DNA of 64,000 nucleotides from Chroococcidiopsis sp. TS-821 (GTDB lineage Bacteria > Cyanobacteriota > Cyanobacteriia > Cyanobacteriales > Chroococcidiopsidaceae), in assembly GCF_002939305.1 (NCBI RefSeq), contig NZ_MVDI01000001.1, positions 310,001 through 374,000 on the forward strand. Reading direction: 5' to 3'. The position numbers were made by a program, and so were the translations under genes. Below, piece by piece: positions 8,317 through 18,812 of this stretch (positions are counted from its first letter, which is position 1; every line of letters starts with the position of its first letter). The notes below the pieces were generated by a model that was given only the letters and a program-made list of their open reading frames with translations, was not told the origin of the DNA and made no database searches.

Positions 8317-10329
8317 ATGGGTAAAGTAGTCGGCATAGACCTTGGTACAACCAACTCAGTGGTAGCTGTCATGGAGGGTGGCAAGCCGGTGGTAATTGCC
8401 AATGCCGAAGGAATGCGGACTACGCCCTCGGTGGTAAGCTTTAGCAAAGACGGTGAGCGAGTTGTTGGCGAGATGGCACGGCGACAAACCGTTCTCAACC
8501 CTCAAAATACCTTCTACGCAGTTAAACGATTTATTGGTCGCAAATACAGCGAACTCAGCCCAGAATCAAAACGAGTGCCCTATACGATTCGGCGAGACGA
8601 AGCAGGAAACGTCAAAATCAAATGTCCGCGCTTAGACAAAGAATTTGCACCAGAAGAAATCAGCGCGATGGTGCTACGCAAACTCGTAGAAGACGCTAGC
8701 CGCTATTTAGGCGAACCGATAACAGGCGCAGTCCTGACAGTACCCGCATACTTTAACGATTCGCAACGACAAGCGACACGCGATGCTGGGCGCATTGCAG
8801 GTTTAGAAGTGTTGCGGATACTCAATGAACCAACGGCGGCATCTTTAGCATACGGCTTAGATAAGCGAGAAAACCAAACGATTTTGGTGTTCGATTTAGG
8901 TGGTGGCACCTTTGACGTATCGATTTTAGAAGTTGGCGATGGAGTATTCGAGGTCAAAGCCACCAGTGGCGATACTCAGCTTGGCGGTAATGATTTCGAT
9001 AAAAAAATTGTTGACTGGCTGGCGGATCAGTTTTTGGAAACCGAACAAGTCGATTTAAGACGCGATCGCCAAGCGCTGCAACGCCTCACTGAAGCTGCTG
9101 AAAAAGCCAAAATCGAACTTTCGGGCGTCACAGTCACTGACATCAATTTACCCTTTATCACGGCGACGGCAGATGGACCTAAACACCTCGAAACGCGCCT
9201 AACGCGATCGCAGTTCGAAGGTCTTTGCGCTGACTTAGTGGCACGATTGCGGACACCCGTAAAACGCGCGCTAGCAGATGCAAATCTCCGCCCGTCAGAT
9301 ATTGAAGAAGTCGTCCTTGTGGGCGGCGGTACGCGAATGCCAATGGTACAACAACTCGTCCGCGCGATGATCGGTCAAGAACCAAACCAAAATGTCAACC
9401 CTGACGAGGTTGTTGCAGTCGGTGCCGCGATTCAAGCTGGAATTCTCGGCGGCGAAGTTAAAGACATTCTGCTATTAGATGTTACGCCGCTGTCGTTAGG
9501 GCTAGAAACGAGTAACGGCGTGATGAAAAAGCTCATTCCCCGTAACACGACAATTCCTGTACGGCGATCGGATATATTTTCTACCGCAAGTAATAATCAA
9601 ACGTTGGTGGAAATCCACGTAGTGCAGGGCGAACGCGAAATGGCAGCTGATAATAAATCATTGGGGAGGTTTAAGCTGACGGGAATTCCTCCCGCACCAC
9701 GAGGCGTACCGCAAATTCAAGTCGCATTTGATATCGATGCGAATGGTATTTTATTAGTGACCGCGATGGATCGAACCACAGGTCGCGAACAAAGTATCAC
9801 AATTCAAGGTGCTTCGACACTCAGCGAAGCAGAAGTGCAGCGAATGCTTCAAGAAGCCGAACAATACGCGCAATCTGACCGCAAACGCAAAGAGAAAGTC
9901 GAAAAGCGCACGCGGGCGGAAGCTCTGATTTTACAAGCAGAACGCCAACTCAAAGAAATTGGTTTGGACTTTGGGATGCAGTTTGCGCGCAGTCGCAGAC
10001 AACGCATCGAAGCGATTAGCCGCGAATTACGCGAATATCTTGCGGAAGAAAATGACCGAGGAATTGACCAAGCTTACGCCGATCTTCAAGACGCGGTTTA
10101 CGAACTCAATCGCGAAGTTCGACAATACTTTAGCGAGGACGAAGATGATGACTTGTTCGGGTCGATTCGTCGCATCTTCACTGGTGAAGACGATTGGGAA
10201 CCACCAATCCGCGAGACGCGTTCTCCATACTATAACGACAGACCAAGACCAACTTATAATGACAGGTCAAGTAGACCGCGTCCGTCGTACCAAGATAACT
10301 GGGATGACGACGATGACAACTGGCTGTAA
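8317..10329 (+). CDS. dnaK: Molecular chaperone DnaK (Hsp70)
   Basis: A 670-residue Hsp70. The ATPase domain starts [18 protein letters not shown] and has the phosphate-2 loop [13 protein letters not shown] and the adenosine motif [12 protein letters not shown] substrate-binding domain spans roughly residues 385-500 and a helical lid follows. The C-terminus is highly acidic ([16 protein letters not shown]) and lacks the EEVD/EEK tail of canonical bacterial DnaK. This tail and the dnaJ gene 110 nt downstream resemble the cyanobacterial DnaK3-DnaJ pair, which is reported to be membrane-associated; that paralogue assignment is inference. The RBS GAGGAG precedes ATG 8317. Confidence 0.93.
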   Translation: MGKVVGIDLGTTNSVVAVMEGGKPVVIANAEGMRTTPSVVSFSKDGERVVGEMARRQTVLNPQNTFYAVKRFIGRKYSELSPESKRVPYTIRRDEAGNVKIKCPRLDKEFAPEEISAMVLRKLVEDASRYLGEPITGAVLTVPAYFNDSQRQATRDAGRIAGLEVLRILNEPTAASLAYGLDKRENQTILVFDLGGGTFDVSILEVGDGVFEVKATSGDTQLGGNDFDKKIVDWLADQFLETEQVDLRRDRQALQRLTEAAEKAKIELSGVTVTDINLPFITATADGPKHLETRLTRSQFEGLCADLVARLRTPVKRALADANLRPSDIEEVVLVGGGTRMPMVQQLVRAMIGQEPNQNVNPDEVVAVGAAIQAGILGGEVKDILLLDVTPLSLGLETSNGVMKKLIPRNTTIPVRRSDIFSTASNNQTLVEIHVVQGEREMAADNKSLGRFKLTGIPPAPRGVPQIQVAFDIDANGILLVTAMDRTTGREQSITIQGASTLSEAEVQRMLQEAEQYAQSDRKRKEKVEKRTRAEALILQAERQLKEIGLDFGMQFARSRRQRIEAISRELREYLAEENDRGIDQAYADLQDAVYELNREVRQYFSEDEDDDLFGSIRRIFTGEDDWEPPIRETRSPYYNDRPRPTYNDRSSRPRPSYQDNWDDDDDNWL

Positions 10330-10440
10330 CAATAGAGCAGTTGGCGTTAACTCGACCGCAATCGGTTGCGGCAACTAAACTAGTTTGAACAGACAACTTT
10401 GAAAGCTGATGGCTGAGGGCTGATAGCTAATCGCTAAACT

Positions 10441-11424
10441 ATGCAAAACGTGCAAAACTTTCGGAACTATTACGAAATTTTAGGAGTACCTAAAGACGCA
10501 ACTAATGAGGAGATAAAGAAGGTTTTCCGACGGTTAGCGCGACAATACCATCCTGACTTAAATCCAGGAAATAAAGAAGCCGAGGAAAAATTTAAAGATA
10601 TCAACGAAGCTTACGAAATTCTTTCTGACCAAACGAAACGGGCACAATACGACGAATACAGCAGTCACTGGAAAAAAGGATTTTGGGGAAAGCAAACAGC
10701 GCGCGCGAAATCTTGGAGTGATAATCGCCGTGGTACAGGCGATGTCGATTACGATCAGTTTTCTGATTTTAATACCTTCATTGACCAAGTTCTCGGACGT
10801 CGTAAAGAAAGAAACGGCAAAAATACTCCGCCACCGCCGAGTAGTCCGCCACGCGATCCTTTTCGTCCTGGAACAACGCGAACTGCTTATACGATTTCTT
10901 CGCGTTCGAGTCGTCGCGATGTGGAAGCTAAGCTAACTCTACCTTTAGAAAAAGCCTATCAAGGTGGGTTAGAGCGAATTCGCTTGGAAGATGGGCGATC
11001 GCTCGAAATTGATATGCCTGCGGGAATGGTAACAGGTCAAACGATCCGCCTGCGCGAGCAAGGTCTTGGTGGTGGGGATCTCTATTTGAAGATCGCAGTT
11101 TCTCCGCATCCATTTTTTAAGCTTGAAGGATATGACGTGGCAATTCAAGTGCCCATAACTCCTAGTGAAGCCGCGTTGGGAATTCCTGTAGAAGTCCCGA
11201 CTTTGGACGGTTGGGTGAAAATGAACATTCCTCCAGGGGTCAAATCGGGTCAAAGATTGCGTTTGGCAAATAAAGGCTATCCTGACGAACAAGGTAAACG
11301 CGGCGACCAATTAGTCGAAATTCAAATCGTCGTCCCTAAGAATTTGAGTCCTGAAGAACGAGAACTCTACGAAAAACTAAATCAAATTGAAACTTACAAC
11401 CCCCGCGATGATTTACCGGTGTAA
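10441..11424 (+). CDS. dnaJ: DnaJ C-terminal domain co-chaperone (type II, no zinc finger)
   Basis: A 327-residue protein. The J-domain covers residues 6-72, with [18 protein letters not shown] and the HPD motif in [14 protein letters not shown] proline-rich linker ([11 protein letters not shown]) and two C-terminal client-binding beta domains follow. The four CxxCxGxG zinc-finger repeats of type-I DnaJ are absent, so it is a CbpA/DnaJ2-like type-II Hsp40. It should stimulate the ATPase of the DnaK encoded 110 nt upstream on the same strand, and the two are probably co-transcribed. Confidence 0.9.
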   Translation: MQNVQNFRNYYEILGVPKDATNEEIKKVFRRLARQYHPDLNPGNKEAEEKFKDINEAYEILSDQTKRAQYDEYSSHWKKGFWGKQTARAKSWSDNRRGTGDVDYDQFSDFNTFIDQVLGRRKERNGKNTPPPPSSPPRDPFRPGTTRTAYTISSRSSRRDVEAKLTLPLEKAYQGGLERIRLEDGRSLEIDMPAGMVTGQTIRLREQGLGGGDLYLKIAVSPHPFFKLEGYDVAIQVPITPSEAALGIPVEVPTLDGWVKMNIPPGVKSGQRLRLANKGYPDEQGKRGDQLVEIQIVVPKNLSPEERELYEKLNQIETYNPRDDLPV

Positions 11425-11848
11425 CTAAAGATTGACCTGTAAAAGTCAAAGATAATCTTATATCGCGTACGCAGCTTGAGAGATTTCCAAAGCTCTCTTG
11501 ATTAATCTGAGCATCGCGTTCTTTACTAAATTCTCTGTAGCCATTAGCTACTACAGCTAGAGTAACTTGCTGCTAACTTACCAATTAATGCAAAATTCTC
11601 CTAGTTAGCCCCTAAAGTATTAAGTGTAACAATTGTCAATAGTTAATTACCAAATTGATACATATTGCTATTACTCACGGCTAGCTTGTATCTCTGTTAC
11701 GTAATTTTGTATTTGGTTTAAATTTAGAAAACTTATCGTTAACCAATAGTAGTTTTGTCATCTTTTTGTCATTCTTTTTGGCGATTGTTTTAGATAGATT
11801 TATTAAATAATTAAGAATAAGTTGCAAGATTGAAAGCGAGGGGCAATA
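11425..11848. other. 424-nt intergenic region, AT-rich
   Basis: No ORF or RNA gene is recognisable. The DNA is AT-rich, especially from 11640 to 11830, which suits the promoter of the iron-binding lipoprotein gene that follows. A weak TTGAC...GTCAA inverted repeat lies near 11432-11450. I looked for a clear Fur box and did not find one. Confidence 0.5.
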
Positions 11849-12910
11849 ATGAGACGTCGTAAGTTTATATATCTAGCAGGATTAGCAGGTGCAACGGGAA
11901 GCATTGCGATCGCCTGCGCTGATAACCAGACAACTACCACAACCACATCACCCGCTGCTACACCAGCTACACCTGCAGCCTTAGAAAACGAATTAGTAAT
12001 CTACTCAGGGCGTAACGAACAATTAATTGGTCCGATGATCGACCGATTTAGACAAGAAACCAACGCTAATGTCCAAGTTCGTTATGGTGATACGGCAGAA
12101 CTGGCGGCAACAATTTTAGAAGAAGGTAATAATAGTCCAGCCGATATTTTCTTTGGACAAGACGCAGGGGCACTAGGTGCACTACAACAAGAAGGAAGAA
12201 CCACACAAATACCGGAAAACCTGTTAAATCAAGTAGATAGCCGCTATCGTTCGCCTGAAGGTCAATGGATTGGCATTACAGGTAGAGTACGAACCGTTGA
12301 TTACAACACCAACTTGGTACAAGCGGCAGAACTACCACAATCAATCTTTGGCTTCACCGAGCCGACTTGGAGAGATAGAATCGGTTGGGCACCCACTAAT
12401 GGCTCATTTCAGGCTTTCGTCACGGCTTTGCGCGTCTCTCAGGGAGAAGACCAAGCAAGGAAATGGTTAGAAGGTATTCGTGCTAATAATCCCAGAGTTT
12501 TCCCAAATAACACTTCTATTTTAGAAGGCTTGACTCGTGGAGAAGTCGGCGTAGGCTTTGTCAACCACTACTACTTAGAACGAATCAAGCGAGAAAATCC
12601 GCAAGTTCCTGTAGAACACCATTTTACAAACGACGTTGGTTCATTAGTTAACGTTGCCGGTGTCGCTATTCTCAATTCAGCAAGACATCCTAACATTGCG
12701 CAGCGGTTTGTAGAATACTTGTTAAGTGCTGATGCCCAAAATTATTTTGCAACCGAAACGAGAGAGTATCCTTTAGCTTCCGGAGTCACGCCAGCAGGCG
12801 ATTTGATACCCCTTAGCCAGATTGAAAGTCAAACTCCTGAAATAAATCTGAGTGACTTGAGAGACTTAGAAGGAACATTGCAGCTGTTGCAGCAAACGCA
12901 AGTCTTGTAA
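11849..12910 (+). CDS. Iron(III) ABC transporter substrate-binding protein, FutA/IdiA-like
   Basis: A 353-residue protein. The N-terminus MRRRKFIYLAG carries a twin-arginine-like motif, and a hydrophobic stretch ends in the lipobox-like IAIAC. A Thr/Ala/Pro spacer follows, then the binding domain beginning ELVIYSGRNEQLIGPMI. The conserved blocks PADIFFGQDAGALGAL and GVGFVNHYYL include Tyr residues used by FutA/IdiA proteins to ligate Fe(III). Tat export with lipid anchoring would suit a periplasmic ferric-iron binder. The FutB permease and FutC ATPase are not encoded nearby, so it must work with components elsewhere. Confidence 0.88.
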   Translation: MRRRKFIYLAGLAGATGSIAIACADNQTTTTTTSPAATPATPAALENELVIYSGRNEQLIGPMIDRFRQETNANVQVRYGDTAELAATILEEGNNSPADIFFGQDAGALGALQQEGRTTQIPENLLNQVDSRYRSPEGQWIGITGRVRTVDYNTNLVQAAELPQSIFGFTEPTWRDRIGWAPTNGSFQAFVTALRVSQGEDQARKWLEGIRANNPRVFPNNTSILEGLTRGEVGVGFVNHYYLERIKRENPQVPVEHHFTNDVGSLVNVAGVAILNSARHPNIAQRFVEYLLSADAQNYFATETREYPLASGVTPAGDLIPLSQIESQTPEINLSDLRDLEGTLQLLQQTQVL

Positions 12911-12980
12911 CCATCGGATCTGCATAGAGTTTTGGGTCACCTTGTCCGTTGACCTGACAAAGCTATGAAGTAGGGGAATC

Positions 12981-15900
12981 TCAATCAAGTTGGATTGCTG
13001 CCAAAATTTGTCCAGCTGTCACTGTTTGTCCTGGTTGACAAAAGACGTCGGTAATCGTACCGCTATCTTCGGCAAGTACCGCCACTTCCATTTTCATTGC
13101 TTCTAAAATGACGAGGCGATCGCCAGACGCAACGCGATCGCCAACTTTGACAAGCACTTGCCAGACATTTGCCGAAACGTGCGCTACTATCGCCTCCACA
13201 CCGTCAGCAAGCACAATTTCAGGAGCAATTGATTCTTCGTCGGATTGTTGAAGACTTTCTTGACGGGTAAACTCTCCCGCCGCAACCCAGCGATCGCGTT
13301 CCGCAGCAAAAGCCGCTTGTTGTTTAGCCTGAAAAGCCGCAATACTCGGTGCATTCGCTTGCAAAAACTCGCGATACTGCTTAAGACTAAAAGTTTCTTC
13401 CTCAATCTTTAGCTTCACCTTACCCTGAATCACATCTTCGCGGTAGCGCAACAACTCGGCGGGCGACACAGGGAAAAAGCGAATTTGGTCGAAAAAGCGC
13501 AGCAGCCAAGGTTGCGAAAAATCCTCAGTTTGTTTGTAGCGATTCCATACCGGAACAGTGCGCCCCACAAATTGATAGCCGCCTGGACCTTCCATACCAT
13601 AAATACACATATACGCACCGCCAATTCCGACGGCATTTTCCGGTGTCCAAGTTCGCGCCGGATTATATTTAGTCGTTACTAGACGATGACGCGGATCGAG
13701 TGGTGTCGCCACGGGTGCGCCCAAGTAAACATCTCCCAAGCCCAAAACTAAGTAACTAGCATTGAAGACAATTTCGCGCACTTGCTCAATGCTTTCTAAA
13801 CCATTAATCCGCCGAATGAATTCAATATTACTCGGACACCAAGGCGCATCCGCACGTACCGACTGCATATATTTCTGAATCGCAAGTTGCGTCGATTCGT
13901 CATCCCACGAAAGCGGTAGATGCACTACCCGCGTTGGAACTTCCATATCATCAACGGGTGGTAGCTGCGACTCTGCGGTAGTCAGCGCGTTGAGCAATTC
14001 TTGCACAGGGAGAACTCGGCTATCGTAATGCACTTGTAGCGAACGAATTCCTGGGGTAAGGTCAATGATTCCTGCTACGTGATTTGCTTTAAGCCACTCC
14101 ATCAGCGCGTGTACTCGAAAGCGCAGATTGAGATCGAGGACAAGTGGACCGTATTCGATGAGTAAGTATTTATCCCCTGCTTGCCGATAGGTAACAGCGA
14201 TTTGCGTTGGTGACGGGGGAATCTCGCGTAGAATCGGTGAAAGCGGATTTGTGACCTCAGTTAATTTGCTTTGCGTTGCGGCGATCGCTAATGTTTCGAT
14301 CTGACGATCTTGCTCTAATTCGCGCTGTCGCGCCTCAGCCGCAGTCAGACAATAAAAGCGTACCGTGTCCCCTGGTTTGAGTTGTCCGATTTTCCAAAGT
14401 TCTGATTGGACGATCGTTGCTGGACAAACAAATCCACCCAGACTCGGACCATCGTGCGCCAAGATAATCGGCATATCACCTGTAAAATCAATCGTGCCGA
14501 TCGCATAAGCATTGTCGTGAATATTCGATGGATGCAACCCTGCTTCACCACCGTCAGTCCGCGCCCAACGCGGTTTCGGACCTATGAGACGAATTCCTGT
14601 ACGCGCCGAGTTGTGATGAACTGTCCACCGAGTGGCAAAAAACATTTCAATGTCTTCTGCGGTGAAGAAATCGGGCGCGCCGTGCGGACCATAAAGAACG
14701 CCAATTTCCCACGCATTCGTATATTCAGGAATTAATTCCGTAGGTAACGACGCGATCGCGTTAGATTCTCCTGGCGCTAATCGCAAAACATCCCCCGCAC
14801 GCAGCGTGCGTCCCGCGTGTCCGCCGAATTGACCTAGAGTAAACGTTGCTTTGCTGCCCAAGTATTCGGGTACATCAAATCCGTGTTGAACCGCAATATA
14901 AGTGCGATAGCCATGTCCCTGAATTGTTTTTAGTTTCAGCGTACTACCTGCACTGACAGGAATTGCCGTCCAAAATGGTACAGGTTCGCCATCTAGCGTA
15001 GCTTTCATCGCTGCACCCGTTAAGCAAATGACAGTATCGCAATGGAAGCGCAACGTTGGACCCATAACTGTACATTCCAGCCCAGGTGCTGATTCAGGAT
15101 TGCCCAGAATTCGGTTTCCTAGCCGAAATGCTAGGTGGTCCAGTGGTCCTGATGGCGGTACGCCGATGTCCCAATAGCCAATGCGTCCAGGATAGTCTTG
15201 AATTGTCGTGTAAGTGCCACCATCTAGAACATCAATCGTGCGCGGCTGATAAGCAAACGTGTTGAGATAGCGCGTGCTAACGCTTCCCTCGATAAACGCG
15301 GAACTCGCAATAACTTGGCGTAAATAGTCGAGATTCGTTTCTATTCCCGCAATTTCTGATTCCTTCAGCGCAGTTTGTAGTTGGGCGATCGCACCTGCGC
15401 GGTCTTCTCCATGGACAATGAGTTTTGCCAGCAGCGGGTCGTAAAACGGCGTGACTTCGGTTCCGGTTTCAATCCAGGCGTCACAGCGGAGGTTCTTGGG
15501 AAAACGAACCGCACTCAGTAACCCCGAACTCGGCTGAAAATTCTTGTGCGGATCTTCTGCATAAATTCGGACTTGAATTGAATGACCTTGCGGCTGATAA
15601 GTGTAATTATCCAAAAACGTTGTATCACCTGCGGCGAGTCGCACCATCCACTCTACTAAGTCAATGTTGCTCACCATTTCGGTGACACCGTGTTCCACCT
15701 GTAGGCGCGTGTTTACCTCTAAAAAGTAAAATTGTTGCGTTGCGACATCAAAAACAAATTCAACAGTCCCCGCCGATTGATAGTTTACAGCCTGTCCCAA
15801 GCGCACCGCACAGTCATACAATTGCTGCCGTAGCGCGTCGCTGATTCCTGGTGCAGGAGTTTCTTCAATCACTTTCTGATTGCGGCGCTGTGTCGAACAG

Positions 15901-16580
15901 TCGCGTTCTCCTAGGGCAATAACACGACCACAACCATCGCCAAAGATTTGCACTTCGATATGGCGTGCGGTTTGAATATATTTTTCTAAAAAGACACCGC
16001 TTTGCTTAAAGTTTGCTTGACTCAAGCGCTGCACTTTCTCAAAAGCATCCGCTAATTCAGCATCATTGGCGCACACTTGCATGCCAATTCCCCCACCACC
16101 TGCGGTACTTTTGAGCATTACCGGATAGGCGATCGCCGCTGCGGCGTGTTGTGCGTCCGTTAAACTCTCTAATAACCCACTTCCTGGCACTAATGGTACT
16201 TGATTTTGTGCGGCTAACTCGCGCGCTGTATGCTTTAACCCAAAGCAGCGAATTTGTTCGGGTCTAGGACCAATAAAGACAATTCCGGCGGCGACGCACG
16301 CTTGGGCAAATTCGATGTTCTCACTCAAAAAGCCGTAGCCTGGGTGAATCGCCTGCGCGCCAGTTTGTTGTGCGACTTCGAGAATGCGATCGTACCGAAG
16401 ATAGCTTTCCGCAACTGGTGCAGCCCCAATACACGCGGCTTCAGTTGCCATAGAAACGTGCGGTGCGTGCGCATCTGCTTGTGAATAAACCGCGACTGAG
16501 GCAATTCCTAAGCGATCGAGCGTCCGAATTATGCGACAAGCAATTTCACCGCGATTGGCAATCAAAACTTTATTGAACAT
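12981..16580 (-). CDS. Biotin-dependent urea/guanidine carboxylase (probably guanidine carboxylase)
   Basis: A 1199-residue multidomain enzyme. Residues 1-450 are an ATP-grasp biotin carboxylase ([19 protein letters not shown]; Gly-rich [13 protein letters not shown]). Residues from about 465 to 790 are KipA/AHS2-like and from about 800 to 1030 KipI/AHS1-like, together forming the carboxyltransferase. The C-terminus is a biotinyl domain with the EAMKM lysine. The family carboxylates urea or guanidine at the expense of ATP. The upstream guanidine-I riboswitch and two DUF1989 genes, and the lack of a nearby allophanate hydrolase gene, favour guanidine. ATG 16580 replaces an upstream start at 16631 because MFNKV is the family N-terminus. 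Confidence 0.9.
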   Translation of the reverse strand: MFNKVLIANRGEIACRIIRTLDRLGIASVAVYSQADAHAPHVSMATEAACIGAAPVAESYLRYDRILEVAQQTGAQAIHPGYGFLSENIEFAQACVAAGIVFIGPRPEQIRCFGLKHTARELAAQNQVPLVPGSGLLESLTDAQHAAAAIAYPVMLKSTAGGGGIGMQVCANDAELADAFEKVQRLSQANFKQSGVFLEKYIQTARHIEVQIFGDGCGRVIALGERDCSTQRRNQKVIEETPAPGISDALRQQLYDCAVRLGQAVNYQSAGTVEFVFDVATQQFYFLEVNTRLQVEHGVTEMVSNIDLVEWMVRLAAGDTTFLDNYTYQPQGHSIQVRIYAEDPHKNFQPSSGLLSAVRFPKNLRCDAWIETGTEVTPFYDPLLAKLIVHGEDRAGAIAQLQTALKESEIAGIETNLDYLRQVIASSAFIEGSVSTRYLNTFAYQPRTIDVLDGGTYTTIQDYPGRIGYWDIGVPPSGPLDHLAFRLGNRILGNPESAPGLECTVMGPTLRFHCDTVICLTGAAMKATLDGEPVPFWTAIPVSAGSTLKLKTIQGHGYRTYIAVQHGFDVPEYLGSKATFTLGQFGGHAGRTLRAGDVLRLAPGESNAIASLPTELIPEYTNAWEIGVLYGPHGAPDFFTAEDIEMFFATRWTVHHNSARTGIRLIGPKPRWARTDGGEAGLHPSNIHDNAYAIGTIDFTGDMPIILAHDGPSLGGFVCPATIVQSELWKIGQLKPGDTVRFYCLTAAEARQRELEQDRQIETLAIAATQSKLTEVTNPLSPILREIPPSPTQIAVTYRQAGDKYLLIEYGPLVLDLNLRFRVHALMEWLKANHVAGIIDLTPGIRSLQVHYDSRVLPVQELLNALTTAESQLPPVDDMEVPTRVVHLPLSWDDESTQLAIQKYMQSVRADAPWCPSNIEFIRRINGLESIEQVREIVFNASYLVLGLGDVYLGAPVATPLDPRHRLVTTKYNPARTWTPENAVGIGGAYMCIYGMEGPGGYQFVGRTVPVWNRYKQTEDFSQPWLLRFFDQIRFFPVSPAELLRYREDVIQGKVKLKIEEETFSLKQYREFLQANAPSIAAFQAKQQAAFAAERDRWVAAGEFTRQESLQQSDEESIAPEIVLADGVEAIVAHVSANVWQVLVKVGDRVASGDRLVILEAMKMEVAVLAEDSGTITDVFCQPGQTVTAGQILAAIQLD

Positions 16581-16635
16581 GAAAATTCCACTAACTGCTG
16601 AATGAGCGCCAAATACCACATTTAACAACAAAAAT

Positions 16636-16663
16636 TAGGGAGCAGGGTATTTCCCACTCCCTA
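16636..16663 (-). terminator. Terminator-like hairpin between DUF1989 gene 2 and the carboxylase gene
   Basis: TAGGGAG (16636-16642) and CTCCCTA (16657-16663) form a 7-bp stem, extended by an inner GGG/CCC pairing. On the minus strand the hairpin is followed by ATTTTTG. It lies in the 265-nt gap inside the operon, so it may be a partial terminator or an mRNA-processing element that lowers carboxylase relative to the upstream subunits. Confidence 0.45.
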
Positions 16664-16845
16664 TGACCTACAGTGTATACTCAAGTCTTCTTGGCCCCTA
16701 AATCTCCCACGCCTGGGGACTTTAGGTAGTTTGGCAGCCCCTTGTCGATCTTCTCCAGAAGTGAGCAAGAAGCGGGGTTGGGAGGCAAGGTAATACAACG
16801 AAGGTGCGTACACTATAGCTTGCGATAATCTAACTTCCAATTCAC

Positions 16846-17487
16846 CTATGCTGCGTCCCACACAATCAATCGAATCGGTGTTGGATTATAAGCATTACAA
16901 GGATTATTAATTTGCGGACAGTTAGAAATTAATACCATCACATCCATTTCTGCGCGCAGATCGACTCTTTTGCCTGCTTCTGAAATACCGTCGACGATCT
17001 CTAGCGTACCGTCTTCACTCACAGGAACATTCATGTAGAAATTCACATTGCTCACTAAGTCGCGTTTATTCATTTCATACTTACTCAGTTCTAGCAAGTA
17101 ATTTTCGACACAAGCATGAAGATGCTTTTTGTGCAACCCATAACGCACCGAGTTGCTTTCCATGCTGCACGCACCACCCAGCGTATCGTGTCTGCCACAA
17201 TCATCGTAGATGACGGTCATCATGACATTTCCTTCGTTGGAAATGAGTTGCGTGCCGGTGGTGATGAAAATGTTACCTTGGCGGACAACTGTGTCGGGTG
17301 CGCTGTAGCGCTCGGAAAAGTCATGCGCATTGTAAAATAGCGTATCGACGGCTTGATTCGCTTCTAGGTCGATAATTCGTAAAATCTGCCCTTTTTTGAT
17401 GACCCGCGACCAAGGTTTACGCGCAGGTAAGACTTCATCATAAATCGCTGTGGATGGATCGAGTTCTGTTGGTAGTGTGGCAACCAT
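16846..17487 (-). CDS. DUF1989 protein, urea carboxylase-associated protein 2 (probable carboxyguanidine deiminase subunit)
   Basis: A 213-residue DUF1989/UAAP2-type protein. Conserved features are RVIKKGQILRIIDLEANQAVD near the N-terminus, a YDDCGRHDTLGGACS Cys/His block about residue 95 (likely metal site), FYMNVPVSEDG, and a final RAEMDVMVLISNCPQINNPCN block. In guanidine operons two such proteins form the heteromeric carboxyguanidine deiminase, which converts carboxyguanidine to allophanate. It is preceded by GAGGAG and lies 117 nt downstream of its paralogue. The exact subunit name (CgdA or CgdB) is left open. Confidence 0.85.
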   Translation of the reverse strand: MVATLPTELDPSTAIYDEVLPARKPWSRVIKKGQILRIIDLEANQAVDTLFYNAHDFSERYSAPDTVVRQGNIFITTGTQLISNEGNVMMTVIYDDCGRHDTLGGACSMESNSVRYGLHKKHLHACVENYLLELSKYEMNKRDLVSNVNFYMNVPVSEDGTLEIVDGISEAGKRVDLRAEMDVMVLISNCPQINNPCNAYNPTPIRLIVWDAA

Positions 17488-17604
17488 TGTTTTTCTCCTC
17501 TAAAAAGCTGTGAATTATCCTGATATAGCAATGGTCAATCGAGTTAAGACATGATGGAAGAGCAATTCTGGCGATTCAACTTTTAATTCTGACCTCTGCT
17601 ATAA

Positions 17605-18360
17605 CTACATCTGAGCAAACAGTGCATCGGTGTTGATAAAACCGCGAATCACTTCTTCGTTGGCAGTGCGACACAGGTCGTCGGGTGCAGGTGCGGGCGA
17701 TCGCCAAACTGTCAGTTGAATCGGCTTAGGCTTGTAAACAGTGTCAGGATGCAATACGTGCGGACAGTTGGAAATGACGACCAACACATTCATTTCTGCC
17801 CGCAGGTCAACAAAACTACCAGGTTTTTCACAGCCTGTGATGTATTCTAAGTCGCCATTAGGATGCACTGCTACGCGACTGAAGAGATTAATATTGGGCA
17901 TCAGATCTTTGCGCGTTAAGCCGCGTTTACCTAGTGCTTTGAGGAAATTGTCCCGCGAGTTGTTGTAATCGCTTTCGCCGTATTTATTGTAAGGACCTTC
18001 ACCGTATTTTGCCGCGTTGCTTGCTGCATTGCTGCATCCGCAGATCAAGTCGTGATGACCAGAGGTATCTTCGGTAATGGAAAACAGAATCCGTCCCATG
18101 TCGGAGTAGATTACCATGCCCTTTTTCAAAAAGGCATTGAACTGAATTTTGGCAGTATCCGCAACATTTAGTCGCTCGATCGGATTGTCCGCGTTATAGC
18201 AAATGAGCGAAACACCTTGCGAACCTTCCAAGTCAGTCACGCGTAGGGTATTTCCCCGCTTGATGACACCATGCCAGTACGCGCCACCAGGCAGTTTTTC
18301 ATCAAGTAAAATCAGGCTAGGGTCAATTGCTGCTGAGGGTTGAACAGATGCTTGCACCAT
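17605..18360 (-). CDS. DUF1989 protein, urea carboxylase-associated protein 1 (probable carboxyguanidine deiminase subunit)
   Basis: A 251-residue UAAP1-type protein and first gene of the operon. It shares with its downstream paralogue a VIKRGNTLRVTDLEGSQGVS block, a TEDTSGHHDLICGCSN Cys/His block about residue 98, an INLFSRVAVHPNGD block and the RAEMNVLVVISNCPHV block. A Tyr/Asn-rich insert (GPYNKYGESDYNN) is typical of the longer member. The start ATG 18360 has AGGAGA upstream. A guanidine-I riboswitch lies 100 nt further upstream, so expression should rise with guanidine. Confidence 0.85.
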   Translation of the reverse strand: MVQASVQPSAAIDPSLILLDEKLPGGAYWHGVIKRGNTLRVTDLEGSQGVSLICYNADNPIERLNVADTAKIQFNAFLKKGMVIYSDMGRILFSITEDTSGHHDLICGCSNAASNAAKYGEGPYNKYGESDYNNSRDNFLKALGKRGLTRKDLMPNINLFSRVAVHPNGDLEYITGCEKPGSFVDLRAEMNVLVVISNCPHVLHPDTVYKPKPIQLTVWRSPAPAPDDLCRTANEEVIRGFINTDALFAQM

Positions 18361-18422
18361 GAAAGTCTCCTGTTACGGTTCGATAATCAATTGAGATGTT
18401 AGAAGTGACATTCTCAAATGGC

Positions 18423-18473
18423 AAAGCCCAGGAGTTACCAACACTTCAATCTTGTGTGGCTCTCCCGGGCTTT
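18423..18473 (-). promoter_or_regulatory. Putative expression-platform hairpin competing with the riboswitch
   Basis: On the minus strand, AAAGCCCGGGAG (18473-18462), the conserved 3' end of the aptamer, can pair over 12 positions with CTCCTGGGCTTT (18434-18423), with one G-U pair. The interior adds a CCACAC/GTGTTGG helix. Aptamer and hairpin cannot form together, which suits a ligand-ON switch. The U-tract after the hairpin is short, so termination is plausible but not certain. Confidence 0.55.
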
Positions 18474-18582
18474 TTTCCCGCCGTGTGACCAACTCGGATT
18501 CCGACACTCAGAATTTTAAGTTGGCTGCTTCTCTTGGACCAGCCACTCGGTTGTCAAAATACCGAATCGGAACCCTAGAAGC
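18460..18582 (-). ncRNA. Guanidine-I (ykkC) riboswitch aptamer
   Basis: The minus strand shows the family's conserved blocks in order: CTAGGGTTCCG at the 5' side (18578-18568), CTGGTCCAAGAGAAGCAGCC in the middle, and ACACGGCGGGAAAAAAGCCC running into GGGAGAG at the 3' end (to 18460). These match the guanidine-I consensus closely. It sits in the 5' leader of a DUF1989-DUF1989-carboxylase operon, a context known for guanidine-responsive regulation. Confidence 0.92.
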
Positions 18583-18812
18583 AAATTCCTGTCTAATTAC
18601 TATTTGAATTATTATGTCAAATATTTGTTTTTACCATAATACTCAATATTGCCAAAAAGTCAATCCCCCTCCCAGGGATATAACAGGGGTCAGAGTTAAA
18701 GTAGAGGCAAGAAGAATGACTCTCATCTTGGATCGTGCTTTAATTATAGAGACTCAGACCCGTTACTCCAACTGACTTTTACCCCTGATCCTTACAATAT
18801 TCTGCGTAGAAC

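Noticed and set aside
9959-10378. 139-codon ORF overlapping the 3' end of dnaK
   Set aside because: It is an out-of-frame shadow of the well-supported DnaK lid and acidic tail.
12981-16580. Annotation as an ordinary urea carboxylase for urea degradation
   Set aside because: The guanidine-I riboswitch and paired DUF1989 genes point to guanidine. The urea reading is kept only as an alternative.
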